Source: Halanaerobium sp051746665 (GTDB lineage Bacteria; Bacillota; Halanaerobiia; Halanaerobiales; Halanaerobiaceae). Taken from it: a DNA stretch of 64,000 nucleotides. Positions 1-8,060 of the stretch are shown piece by piece. Where the stretch lies: assembly GCA_051746665.1 (NCBI GenBank), contig JBNJFG010000003.1, forward strand, positions 1 to 64,000, in the 5' to 3' direction. A program made the position numbers and the translations under genes. The notes under the pieces were generated by a model, which was not told the origin of the DNA, did not search any database, and saw only the letters and a list, made by a program, of their open reading frames with translations. How positions within the stretch are numbered: the stretch's first letter is position 1; each line of letters opens with the position of its first letter.

Positions 1-180
1 GTTAATAATTTACATCCTGGTTTGGCTCAAAAAATCAAAAAAGCATTTTTTACTTTTGATTGGGCAGGAACAAGCTTAGAGGAAGAGTTTGAAGACGATA
101 AGTTTATTCCAATTGATTATAAAACTTACTGGGAAGTTATTAGAACTATTGATAAAGCAAACGGAGTAGAATACAATTAA
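1..180 (+). CDS. phnD: PhnD-type phosphonate-binding protein, C-terminal fragment
   Basis: This is the last 59 codons of a gene that begins left of the window; the open frame runs from base 1 to TAA at 178-180. The visible tail contains HPGLAQKIKKAFFTFDW, a spacing of residues common near the C-terminus of PhnD-type periplasmic binding proteins. The call rests mainly on position: a PhnC ATPase and two PhnE permeases follow on the same strand. The ligand could be a phosphonate, phosphite or another phosphate ester; nothing here separates these. Only the tail is visible, so the signal peptide and ligand residues cannot be judged. Confidence 0.75.
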   Translation, partial: VNNLHPGLAQKIKKAFFTFDWAGTSLEEEFEDDKFIPIDYKTYWEVIRTIDKANGVEYN

Positions 181-239
181 TAAATAAATGATAAATTAAT
201 ATAGATAATTATTGATAGAACTGTTTTAAAGTTGGGGTG

Positions 240-275
240 GCAGAGGCGGCTGATAGTTAGCTGCTTTTGCTTTTT
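240..275 (+). terminator. Rho-independent terminator or attenuator after phnD
   Basis: A 12-bp stem with G-U pairs (arms 240-251 and 259-270, loop 252-258) is followed directly by five T at 271-275. It lies between the binding-protein gene and the ATPase gene, so it probably lowers transport-gene expression relative to the binding protein. Confidence 0.65.
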
Positions 276-280
276 AATAG

Positions 281-314
281 TACCGGGTATCTGAATATTT
301 TCAGGTACCCGGTA
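281..314 (+). other. second intercistronic hairpin before phnC
   Basis: Arms 281-295 (TACCGGGTATCTGAA) and 300-314 pair over 15 bp with a single G-U and a 4-nt loop. The following TTTATATA is a poor U-tract, so it may act in mRNA stability or as part of a two-hairpin attenuator with the stem at 240-270. Confidence 0.6.
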
Positions 315-346
315 TTTATATAAATACAAATAGAGAGGTGAAAAAT

Positions 347-1204
347 TTGCTTAAAATAAGTAATTTGCATAAAGAATATCCCGGAGGAGATCTGGCACTT
401 CGTGGTGTTAATTTAGAGTTAAAAAAAGGTGAGATTACAGCTGTAATTGGTCCCTCTGGTGCTGGTAAATCGACTTTAATTCGCTGTGTTAACCGTCTGG
501 TTGAAGCGACAGAAGGAGAAATAATTTTACAAGATCAAGATATTAATAAATTGAATAAAAAAGAATTAAAAAATAAAAGAAGAAAAATGGGTATGATTTT
601 TCAGGAATATGCCTTAGTTGAAAGATTAACGGTTATGGAAAATGTTCTTTCCGGTCGACTGGGATATTTATCTTTTTGGAGGGCCTGGCTGCGCAAATTT
701 CCTCAAAAAGATATTAATCAGGCTTATCAGCTTTTAGAAAGACTGGGGCTGAAAGAACATGTTAATAAAAGATCAGATCATTTATCAGGTGGTCAGCGAC
801 AGCGGGTTGGAATCGCTCGAGCCCTGATTCAGGATCCTGATTTACTTTTAGTTGATGAACCAACAGCAAGTCTTGATCCTAAAACAGCAAGACAGATAAT
901 GCGACTAATAACAGAGATGGCGGGAGAAAGAAATTTGGCTGCTTTAATTAATATTCACGATGTACTGCTTGCAAGAGAATATGTTAGCAGAATTATAGGT
1001 ATGAGAAAAGGCCAGATTGTTTTTGATGGCAGTCCTTCAGATTTAAATAAAGACACTTTAACTACAATTTATGGAGAAGAAGATTGGGAAAATTTAAATA
1101 AAAAAAAGAAAAAAGAAGAAAATAATACTTATCTTAAAGGGGGTAATGATTTTGCTGACAGAGAACAAAGTGAAATACAGCTGGCAGCGTCCTCATCTAA
1201 TTAA
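347..1204 (+). CDS. phnC: phosphonate ABC transporter ATPase PhnC
   Basis: This is the ATP-binding subunit that would power uptake through the two downstream PhnE permeases on the cytoplasmic face. Walker A GPSGAGKS is at residues 35-42, the signature LSGGQRQR is near residue 147, and Walker B LLLVDEPTASLD follows. The frame is open from a GTG at 338, but that codon sits inside the ribosome site (AGAGGTG at 334-340), so TTG 347 is the better start. The C-terminus is lysine-rich, then continues about 20 residues beyond the usual end and overlaps the start of the first permease by 59 bases. That suggests translational coupling. Family call is secure; substrate is not. Confidence 0.9.
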   Translation: MLKISNLHKEYPGGDLALRGVNLELKKGEITAVIGPSGAGKSTLIRCVNRLVEATEGEIILQDQDINKLNKKELKNKRRKMGMIFQEYALVERLTVMENVLSGRLGYLSFWRAWLRKFPQKDINQAYQLLERLGLKEHVNKRSDHLSGGQRQRVGIARALIQDPDLLLVDEPTASLDPKTARQIMRLITEMAGERNLAALINIHDVLLAREYVSRIIGMRKGQIVFDGSPSDLNKDTLTTIYGEEDWENLNKKKKKEENNTYLKGGNDFADREQSEIQLAASSSN

Positions 1205-1958
1205 AAGTAAAAATAAAAGAATAATAATTTTTTCATTACTTGCTGCTTATTTAATTTTTACTTTTATTTCTCTAAGAATAGATCCACAGAGAATTTTACT
1301 CGGTTTAAGTAGAAGTCAGAAATATTTTGGAGATTTTTTTAAACCAGACTTTATTTCTCGTTGGGATTCAATTGTTGATGGAATTGTAGAGAGTCTAACA
1401 ATGACCTATATAGCAACTGTATTTGGAATTATAATTTCAATCCCTTTTGCTTTTGGAGCTGCAGAAAATATATCTCCTAAACCTATTTATTATATCTCTC
1501 GGGCAGTTATAGTTATTTCCAGAAGTTTTCAAGAAGTAGTTATTGCAATTTTTTTCGTGGTTATTATTGGTTTTGGACCAATGGCAGGGGTTTTAACATT
1601 AACCTTCAGCAGCATTGGGTTTCTAGCAAAATTACTGGCAGAAGAAATAGAAGATATTGATTGGAACCAGGTTGAAGCTGTTAAAGCAACCGGAGCTTCC
1701 TGGCCGCAGTTAATGACTTATGCTATATTCCCACAAATTTTACCACGTTTTATTGGCTTAGCAGTTTATAGACTTGATATTAATTTTAGAGCTTCAGCAG
1801 TAATTGGAGTTGTTGGAGCCGGAGGGATCGGTACAACTTTAAATGCAGCTTTTGATCGGTATGAGTTTGATTCCGCATCTGCGATTTTAATTGTAATGAT
1901 TGGGATAGTACTTTTGGGAGAAATATTTTCATCTTTTATTAGAAAAAAAATGAAATAA
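1146..1958 (+). CDS. phnE: phosphonate ABC transporter permease PhnE (first copy)
   Basis: Integral membrane subunit of the PhnCDE-type importer. After a basic N-terminus it has a membrane segment (about residues 27-45), then a BPD_transp_1 core with several hydrophobic helices. The cytoplasmic coupling loop, EAVKATGASWPQLMTYAIFPQ, contacts the ATPase in this family. The SVIGVVGAGGIG stretch near the C-terminus is typical of PhnE. ATG 1146 is close to the AAAGGGGG ribosome site; TTG 1152, two codons later, has better spacing and is an alternative. It is followed 26 bases later by a second permease, so the transporter is probably a heterodimer. Confidence 0.9.
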   Translation: MILLTENKVKYSWQRPHLIKSKNKRIIIFSLLAAYLIFTFISLRIDPQRILLGLSRSQKYFGDFFKPDFISRWDSIVDGIVESLTMTYIATVFGIIISIPFAFGAAENISPKPIYYISRAVIVISRSFQEVVIAIFFVVIIGFGPMAGVLTLTFSSIGFLAKLLAEEIEDIDWNQVEAVKATGASWPQLMTYAIFPQILPRFIGLAVYRLDINFRASAVIGVVGAGGIGTTLNAAFDRYEFDSASAILIVMIGIVLLGEIFSSFIRKKMK

Positions 1959-1984
1959 AATTAAATATAGAAAGGAGTTTTGCA

Positions 1985-2785
1985 ATGAAAACAAATAATT
2001 ATAACTGGCAGTTAAAAGGCAGCCTTCGAATTATAAAAGAATTGTTCTTCTGGGCAGCTGGTATCTGGCTTTTTATTTACTGCTGGAATATTATATCAGC
2101 CCGTACAATGTGGCCTTTTGTTTATGATGGAGCTGAGCAGGCTATGAAATTATTAGCTAGAATGTTTCCACCAAATTGGTCTTATTTTATAGAACTTTTA
2201 CGACCGATCTGGGATACAATTACAATTGCTACTTTAGGGACAATGGCTGCTATAATCTTTTCTTTATTTGTAGCATTTTTAGCTGCGGAAAATACAAGTC
2301 CAAATCCACTTTTAAGGCAGCTAGCACTACTGATAATTGTAACATCTCGTTCTGTTAGTTCTCTAATCTGGGCAATAATTTTAGTGATTATATTGGGGCC
2401 AGGTGTGCTGGCTGGTATAATAGCAATTTCTTTAAGGTCAATTGGATTTGTCTCAAAATTACTTTATGAAAGCATAGAAGAAATAGATAAACAGCAGGTA
2501 GAAGCAGTTGAAGCTACTGGGGCTTCAAAATTTTCTACATTAATTTATTCAGTAGTGCCGCAGGTTTTTCCGTCTTTTGTCGGAACAGCAGTTTATCGTT
2601 GGGATATTAATATTCGAGAATCAACAGTTGTGGGACTTGTAGGTGCTGGTGGAATCGGTTTGCAGTTAAATGAGGCAATTTTAGGATTGAAATGGCCTGA
2701 TGCTATAATAATTTTTATGATGATTTTGTCACTGGTACTCTTTTCTGAATTATTTTCAGCCAGGATTAGAAAAGTTCTTATCTAA
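1985..2785 (+). CDS. phnE: phosphonate ABC transporter permease PhnE (second copy)
   Basis: A second PhnE-type permease, 266 residues, paralogous to the gene just upstream. Both carry the coupling loop (here EAVEATGASKFSTLIYSVVPQ) and the terminal GLVGAGGIGLQLN segment. ATG 1985 follows GAAAGGAG with good spacing. It has an N-terminal hydrophobic segment (about residues 18-36) and the BPD_transp_1 helices. It is the last gene of the unit, followed by hairpins and a terminator. No phosphonate-degradation gene (C-P lyase, phosphonatase) is adjacent, so the pathway supplied by the importer is not shown here. Confidence 0.9.
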   Translation: MKTNNYNWQLKGSLRIIKELFFWAAGIWLFIYCWNIISARTMWPFVYDGAEQAMKLLARMFPPNWSYFIELLRPIWDTITIATLGTMAAIIFSLFVAFLAAENTSPNPLLRQLALLIIVTSRSVSSLIWAIILVIILGPGVLAGIIAISLRSIGFVSKLLYESIEEIDKQQVEAVEATGASKFSTLIYSVVPQVFPSFVGTAVYRWDINIRESTVVGLVGAGGIGLQLNEAILGLKWPDAIIIFMMILSLVLFSELFSARIRKVLI

Positions 2786-2788
2786 GTG

Positions 2789-2829
2789 CAGTTAGCGTTT
2801 ACCTTTCCAATAATTGGAACGATAAACGG
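2789..2829 (+). repeat. inverted repeat downstream of phnE
   Basis: A perfect dyad TTCCAAT-A-ATTGGAA lies inside a wider CGTTTA...TAAACG pairing. It has no T-tract. It may be an RNA stem preceding the terminator at 2850 or a protein-binding dyad. Confidence 0.45.
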
Positions 2830-2849
2830 TAGGATAAATATAGGATAAA

Positions 2850-2895
2850 GTAAACGGCCTTACAATCTTCTTAGTTGTAGGGCCTTTTACTTTTT
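2850..2895 (+). terminator. terminator of the phn unit
   Basis: Arms 2850-2865 and 2875-2890 pair over 16 bp with one mismatch and one G-U. A T run follows from 2891. Confidence 0.85.
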
Positions 2896-3024
2896 AATTG
2901 AATATTTTAAGTTATAATATCTTTAGATTAGGATAAATTAACTTTATGAATATATTGATTTGAATTTAACAGTTAAATGAGTAAATTCATAAAAGTAATA
3001 ATTTAATAGAACAGGAGTGGTTTT

Positions 3025-3603
3025 ATGACAGGTAAGAGATTTAATCCATCCAAAAAGAAAAAATTATTTTCAGAAAAAAGATTAAAAAGTTTAAAACCGG
3101 CTGAAATGCTGTCAGAGTTAAATTTAAAAGAGGGAGATATCTTTATTGATATAGGAGCAGGGAATGGATTTTTTTCACTTCCAGCTGCTGAAATAGTTGG
3201 GGAATCCGGCAAAGTATTTTCTGTTGATGTAGAAATTGATATGCTTTTAGATTTAAAGTACAGAGCCCAGCAGGCTGGACTGACAGATAGAATAGAAATC
3301 TGTAAAAGTGAGGATAATGATGCCAATTTGCATCAGGATGCAGACTTCATGCTTTTTGCCTATCTTTTTCATGAAGTAGAGGAAAAAGATAAATTCTTAG
3401 ATAATTATTTAAGTTTTTTAAAGAAAGGTTCCAGAGTAGTATTTATTGAATGGGATCCTGAAAAGAGAGAAGAAGGCCCACCACTTGATCACCGCGTAAA
3501 AAGTGAGCAGCTAAAATCAATGTTATCAAAGAGGGATATAAAAAATATTGAAATAAAGAATATAGATTATAATTCATATTTAATCAGCGGAATAAAAGTT
3601 TAA
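3025..3603 (+). CDS. class I SAM-dependent methyltransferase
   Basis: A 192-residue Rossmann-type methyltransferase. Motif I, DIGAGNGFFSLPAAE (about residues 39-53), is the SAM-binding glycine loop, and the acidic VDVEIDML follows at the end of the next strand as expected. It resembles the UbiE/ArsM-like small methyltransferases, but the substrate cannot be read from the sequence. ATG 3025 follows ACAGGAGTGG. It stands alone between two terminators, so it is probably transcribed on its own. Confidence 0.75.
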   Translation: MTGKRFNPSKKKKLFSEKRLKSLKPAEMLSELNLKEGDIFIDIGAGNGFFSLPAAEIVGESGKVFSVDVEIDMLLDLKYRAQQAGLTDRIEICKSEDNDANLHQDADFMLFAYLFHEVEEKDKFLDNYLSFLKKGSRVVFIEWDPEKREEGPPLDHRVKSEQLKSMLSKRDIKNIEIKNIDYNSYLISGIKV

Positions 3604-3640
3604 TAAATATAGAAAAATTTAATATAGCTTTATTTAAAGG

Positions 3641-3669
3641 ACCTTTCTTTTCAAAAGGAAGGTTTTTTT
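3641..3669 (+). terminator. terminator of the methyltransferase gene
   Basis: Arms ACCTTTCTTTT (3641-3651) and 3653-3663 pair with one mismatch and are followed by a run of seven T. Confidence 0.8.
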
Positions 3670-3751
3670 ATTGAACTTTTAATTATTATATGTCATGATT
3701 TAATATAGGAAAGAAAAAATAACCTAAATATATAGATTAAGGTGGATAAAG

Positions 3752-4912
3752 ATGATAAAAAATAAACAGCGTTTAATGATATTAGCATTTACTATAATGA
3801 TGATGAATGGAGTAGTTAATAATTTAAGATCTCAAGTTGGACCATATATAATAGAAGATTATGCTCTTAATTACAGTCGACTTGGGATTTTATTATCATT
3901 TATTTCAATGGGAGCAATGCTACTTTATTTTCTGAGTGGAAAATTAATAGAAAAATTTGGACTTATCAAATTACTGTTTTACGGGGTAATTTATAACACT
4001 GTCGCCTTGCTTTCTATTTATTTTTCAACAAATTATTATACACTAACAGCAGCCTTTTTTATACTTGGATCAGGTTTAACTCTTTTAAATATTGTTTCAG
4101 TAAATCTTATTTCAATATCTTATAGTAAAAATAGAGGCAAAATGATTAATCTTCTGCATCTATTTTATGGTCTTGGTGGTATTGTAGCTCCTTATTTTGT
4201 AACTTTTGTTATAAAAATTGGTTTTAGCTGGGCTCATTCCTTTTTATTTTCAATTGTTTTATTAGTTATTATTTTTATTGAATTTAAAACTGCATCTATT
4301 CCTGAAATCGAAGCCAGTGAAAATAAGACAATGAAAAGTACTAAAGAACTTCTTAAAGATATAAAGGTTATATTATTTTCTTTAATAGTATTTTTGCAAA
4401 TTGGTGTTGAATTTTCTATAGTTACCTGGTTGGCACCTTTTTTAAAAGATGTAGAAGGACGAACAGATCTAGAAATCAGTTTTTACATAGCATTATTTTT
4501 TATCACTTTTACTATTGGTAGACTTTTAGCAAGTTTTTTAGTTGAAAGAGTAGGATATTTTAATTTCATAATATATACAGCAGGAGCTGCAGCATTGTTA
4601 ATTACTTTTGCTTTAATAGGTGGAAAAAGTTTTACTATTTTAATTCCTATCTCAGGTATTTTCCTTGCAGCTCAAGTTCCTACAGCACAGGCAGCAATTT
4701 TAGATAGTTTTGGCATTAGTGGAATTAAAGTGGTTGGTTTTGCTCAGACTGCAGGAATGATTGGTTCTACAATCCTTGCTAGCTGGGTAATAGGTTTTAT
4801 TAATGATTTTATTGGTCTCAAAGCTGGTTTTATTATTGTAATAATTTCACTTATTGCAGATTTAATTATTACATTTTATCTAAAGTATATAACTAATAAG
4901 ACAGCAGCTTAA
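3752..4912 (+). CDS. MFS transporter
   Basis: A 386-residue membrane protein with about 12 hydrophobic segments and a central charged loop (about residues 190-205), the usual 6+6 layout of the major facilitator superfamily. The first half carries GKLIEKFGLIKLL after helix 2, matching the position of the MFS loop 2-3 motif. Helix-rich Gly/Ala segments such as LGSGLTLLNIVSVNLISISYS are typical of sugar or drug MFS carriers. It is monocistronic, closed by a terminator shared with the convergent gene. The substrate is not predictable; sugar or an organic anion is as likely as a drug. Confidence 0.85.
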   Translation: MIKNKQRLMILAFTIMMMNGVVNNLRSQVGPYIIEDYALNYSRLGILLSFISMGAMLLYFLSGKLIEKFGLIKLLFYGVIYNTVALLSIYFSTNYYTLTAAFFILGSGLTLLNIVSVNLISISYSKNRGKMINLLHLFYGLGGIVAPYFVTFVIKIGFSWAHSFLFSIVLLVIIFIEFKTASIPEIEASENKTMKSTKELLKDIKVILFSLIVFLQIGVEFSIVTWLAPFLKDVEGRTDLEISFYIALFFITFTIGRLLASFLVERVGYFNFIIYTAGAAALLITFALIGGKSFTILIPISGIFLAAQVPTAQAAILDSFGISGIKVVGFAQTAGMIGSTILASWVIGFINDFIGLKAGFIIVIISLIADLIITFYLKYITNKTAA

Positions 4913-4925
4913 TTAAATATAAAAG

Positions 4926-4961
4926 GACACTGCATTTTGATTATAAGCAGTGTCTTTTTTT
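4926..4961. terminator. terminator between convergent genes
   Basis: GACACTGC (4926-4933) pairs with GCAGTGTC (4947-4954). A T run follows on the plus strand and weaker A-rich flanks lie on the other side, so it may serve both the MFS gene and the minus-strand gene ending at 4978. Confidence 0.8.
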
Positions 4962-4977
4962 AATTATTAAATTGTAA

Positions 4978-5697
4978 TTAAGCAGCAAAACCTTGATTAA
5001 TTTTTATTTCGCGGCCAGATTCTTGATAAGAACTTTTTCTTTTATTGATTAGATAATCATTTATGAATTTTGAATCATTATTTTCATTTATTTCACTGGA
5101 GCCTTTATTTTTGTCATCTTCACTACTGATATTTTTTTGATTTAACTCCGCTTGTGCCTCCATTTTCATTCTGGTAGCTTTAGCAGCAATTTGTAAGTCA
5201 GCACCAGAAGGTTGAGCCGGAGCGGTTGCAGCTCTTTTTATCTGCTCAGCTTTTTTAACAGTTTCCTCCGGAGTTTTAGCAGGAGAAGTTTCAATATCGA
5301 CTGAACCACCAACTGCATAACGTCTATTATCTGGACCTGTTGTATAGCTATAAGAGGCTGAGCCAGCATACTGTCCACCCGCAGACTGATGAGCCATCTC
5401 ATGAGTTCGTACTTCTCGATCTCGGCGTTTTAATTTTTCTATTTCCCGCTGTTCTGATTCACTAAACTCATTTCCAGTAGAATTTTCACTTTTATTTTCA
5501 TGATTTTTGTTTTGCCCTTCAGCAGAGGTGGAAGAATTATCAACAGCATTATCAAAACTGTTATTTTGATCATTTTTGTCTTCAGAAGTATTTAATCTTA
5601 AATCAATATCTTCTGATTGAGAGTTACTGTTATTTATATTTGATTTAATGGCCCAGCCGGGAACTGGTTGACTATTTAATGATGACATCGCTAACAT
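4978..5697 (-). CDS. SprA-type putative metalloprotease, catalytic-domain protein
   Basis: A 239-residue protein with a low-complexity Asn/Ser/Asp/Glu-rich N-terminus (about 15-80), then a conserved block: RTHEMAHQSAGGQYAGSASYSYTTGPD and VGGSVDIETSPAKTPEETVKKAEQIKRAATAPAQPSGADLQIA. H99-E100-x-x-H103 reads as a zinc HExxH site. This block matches what I know as the SprA-related family, annotated as putative metalloproteases in many bacteria; proteolysis has not been shown to my knowledge. No signal peptide is evident. The start at 5697 follows an AGAGGTGAG ribosome site on the minus strand. Role unknown. Confidence 0.75.
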   Translation of the reverse strand: MLAMSSLNSQPVPGWAIKSNINNSNSQSEDIDLRLNTSEDKNDQNNSFDNAVDNSSTSAEGQNKNHENKSENSTGNEFSESEQREIEKLKRRDREVRTHEMAHQSAGGQYAGSASYSYTTGPDNRRYAVGGSVDIETSPAKTPEETVKKAEQIKRAATAPAQPSGADLQIAAKATRMKMEAQAELNQKNISSEDDKNKGSSEINENNDSKFINDYLINKRKSSYQESGREIKINQGFAA

Positions 5698-5824
5698 TTA
5701 ACTCACCTCTTTAAACACTTTTAATTATTATACTATATTTATAATTTTCAAGCAAATAAGATAAAAAATTAAATTTTTGAGTTGAAATATTAATTGACTA
5801 CTTTACTAATTAATAAAAAATTGC

Positions 5825-5856
5825 TATAATAAACTTAGTTAATTTAATTAATTAAC
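5825..5856 (+). promoter_or_regulatory. -10 element and candidate ROK operator
   Basis: TATAAT at 5825-5830 is followed by an inverted repeat GTTAATT-N5-AATTAAC (5838-5856) over the expected start region. The TTAGTTAAT...ATTAAC pattern resembles operators bound by XylR/NagC-type ROK repressors, and the next gene is such a repressor. No convincing -35 is present: the best TTGACT is 25 bp away. Autoregulation is inferred. Confidence 0.5.
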
Positions 5857-5873
5857 AAAGAAATGAGTGACTG

Positions 5874-7022
5874 ATGATGAAAAAAGGTAGTTTTGAAAAC
5901 ATGAAAAAACAAAATCAGAAAAATATACTTTCTTTAATTAAGGATGAAGATGGTATATCACGTGCTCAAATAGCTGATAAATTGAGGATTTCTAGGGCTA
6001 CAGTAACAAATATAGTTCGAGAATTAATTAGTTATGAGCTGGTTCAAGAATCAGCTGTTGGTAAATCTCGAGGTGGCCGCAGACCAATGCTTTTAAATTT
6101 AAAGTCAAAGGGTGCTTTTGTAATTGGAATTGAATGGGGAATTGATTCAGTGAAAGCAGTTTTGTTAAATTTAAAAGCAAAAATCATTGCTGATGATCAG
6201 ATCAAGGTTAGGGGCCATGATTTTGAAGAATATAAGGACATTACTTTTAAATTAATAGAAAAATATCAAAGTCAGCTAGTGGATTCCACTAAAATAATTG
6301 GTATTGGCCTAGGAATTCATGGTCTAGTAGATCCCAAAAAAGGGCTTTCGATTTTCACTCCCCATTTTAACTGGAAGCAGATTAATATAAAAAAAATTAT
6401 AGCTAGGGAATATAATTATCCAATTTTTATAGATAACGATGTTAGAATGATGGCTGCAGGTGAAATCTGGCAGGGAAGAGATGATTTTATTTTTATTAAC
6501 ACTGGTTCAGGAATTGGATCTGCTCTGGTTTTTAAAGCTAAACTTCATTATGGTAATAATTATGCAGCAGGTGAGTTAGGCCACATGAAAATAAAAGATG
6601 GGGGTCCTAAATGTCATTGTGGAAAAAATGGTTGTTTAGAATCATTAGCATCTAAAGAAAGTATAATTTTGAGATATAAAAAGTTAAAAACAATTGACGA
6701 TATTACTTTCAGAGAAATAATAAATCGTTACCAGGCTGATGAAAAAGAAGCATTATTAGTTGTTAATGATGCTTTAAATTATTTTGCAAGAGCTGTTTCA
6801 AATATTTTGAATATTTTAAATCCAGAAGCTGTTATTATAGGAGGATTATTTGCTGAATATGATCAAGTATTATTAAATAAATTACATAAAATAATTAAAG
6901 AAGGATCATTAAATCAAATAGCTGATGATTTAAAAATAACAACAGCTTATTATAAAGATTTTGCTGGGGCGGTGGGAGCAGCTGAAAAAGTTTTGAATAA
7001 TTTTTTTGAAATGAGAAATTAA
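5874..7022 (+). CDS. ROK-family transcriptional repressor
   Basis: A 382-residue XylR/NagC-like regulator. The N-terminal winged helix-turn-helix spans about residues 10-70 (ISRAQIADKLRISRATVTNIVRELI). The ROK sugar-kinase-like domain follows, with GIGLGIHGLVDPKKG, FINTGSGIGSALV, and the ROK zinc motif GHMKIKDGGPKCHCGKNGCLE. In this family a sugar or sugar phosphate bound in the kinase-like fold releases DNA. It sits directly before galE and galK, so galactose-pathway control is the likely job. ATG 5874 lies inside ATGATG; its ribosome site is weak, and AUG 5877 is equally possible. Confidence 0.88.
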   Translation: MMKKGSFENMKKQNQKNILSLIKDEDGISRAQIADKLRISRATVTNIVRELISYELVQESAVGKSRGGRRPMLLNLKSKGAFVIGIEWGIDSVKAVLLNLKAKIIADDQIKVRGHDFEEYKDITFKLIEKYQSQLVDSTKIIGIGLGIHGLVDPKKGLSIFTPHFNWKQINIKKIIAREYNYPIFIDNDVRMMAAGEIWQGRDDFIFINTGSGIGSALVFKAKLHYGNNYAAGELGHMKIKDGGPKCHCGKNGCLESLASKESIILRYKKLKTIDDITFREIINRYQADEKEALLVVNDALNYFARAVSNILNILNPEAVIIGGLFAEYDQVLLNKLHKIIKEGSLNQIADDLKITTAYYKDFAGAVGAAEKVLNNFFEMRN

Positions 7023-7064
7023 AAGATTTTTTGACAATACGTTTTAAATTAAAGGGGGAAAATT

Positions 7065-8060
7065 ATGAACATTTTAGTCACAGGTGGAGCCGGTTATATT
7101 GGAAGTCATGTTGTAAAGGCACTGCTGAAAGAAGGGCATCAGGTTGTTAGTTTTGATAATTTACAAAAGGGTTACAGAGATGCTGTTACTGGTGGTAAAT
7201 TCATTGAAGGTGATCTAGCAGATAAAGAATTATTAAATCAGGTGATCCAGGAAAATGAAATAGAAGGTGTAATTCATCTGGCAGCTGACAGTCTTGTTGG
7301 AGAGTCTATGGAAAAACCGGGTAAATATTATATAAATAATTTTGCGAATGGGATCAATCTACTGGAAGCAATGATTAAAAATGATGTTAAAAATATTGTT
7401 TTTTCATCTACAGCAGCTGTTTATGGTGAACCAGATGAAATTCCAATTAAAGAAAACAATAAAACTGAACCAACTAGTACTTATGGAGAAAGTAAATTAT
7501 TTTTTGAAAAGGCATTAAAAAGATATGATGATATTTACGGTCTTAAATATGCTTCACTTCGTTATTTTAACGCAGCTGGAGCCGATCCAGAAGGAGATAT
7601 TGGGGAAGCACATGATCCTGAAACCCATCTTATTCCAATTGTACTGCAGACTGCTTTAGGAATTAGAGATAAGATCTATATTTTTGGTGATGATTATCCA
7701 ACTCGTGATGGAAGCTGTATTAGAGATTATATTCATGTTAATGATTTAGCAGCAGCTCATGTGCTGGCAGTAGAAGCTCTAGCTGAAGGAAAAGAAAGCT
7801 CAATCTATAATCTTGGTAATGGAGAAGGATATTCTGTTAAAGAAGTCATTGATACAGTAAAAGAAGTTACTGGGCGTGAATTTGAGGTTGAAGTATCTGA
7901 TAGAAGAGCTGGAGACCCTGCAGTTTTAATTGCAAGTTCTGATAAAATCCAAAAAGAATTAGACTGGCAGCCAGATTATACAGAATTAGAAAAAATAATT
8001 TCTACAGCCTGGAATTGGCATAAATCAGGCGGTTTTGAAAGGGGCGGTAATGATGAATAA
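7065..8060 (+). CDS. galE: UDP-glucose 4-epimerase
   Basis: Short-chain dehydrogenase-fold enzyme interconverting UDP-galactose and UDP-glucose with bound NAD. The N-terminal NAD site is TGGAGYIGSH (residues 6-15). The catalytic Ser region is SSTAAVYG, and the YxxxK pair is Y-G-E-S-K (about residues 140-144). RYFNAAGADPEG and GDDYPTRDGSCIRDYIHVNDLA are diagnostic for GalE. Length, 331, is normal. It begins after AAAGGGGGAAAATT and overlaps galK slightly. galT is absent from the window. Confidence 0.95.
   Translation: MNILVTGGAGYIGSHVVKALLKEGHQVVSFDNLQKGYRDAVTGGKFIEGDLADKELLNQVIQENEIEGVIHLAADSLVGESMEKPGKYYINNFANGINLLEAMIKNDVKNIVFSSTAAVYGEPDEIPIKENNKTEPTSTYGESKLFFEKALKRYDDIYGLKYASLRYFNAAGADPEGDIGEAHDPETHLIPIVLQTALGIRDKIYIFGDDYPTRDGSCIRDYIHVNDLAAAHVLAVEALAEGKESSIYNLGNGEGYSVKEVIDTVKEVTGREFEVEVSDRRAGDPAVLIASSDKIQKELDWQPDYTELEKIISTAWNWHKSGGFERGGNDE

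Noticed and set aside
3003..3326. Minus-strand frame of 107 codons opposite the methyltransferase gene
   Set aside because: Ser/Phe/Leu-rich translation typical of an antisense shadow, no ribosome site, no recognisable domain. The many similar opposite-strand frames (for example 10093-10347, 23597-23929, 55424-55921, 62570-63007) were dropped for the same reason.
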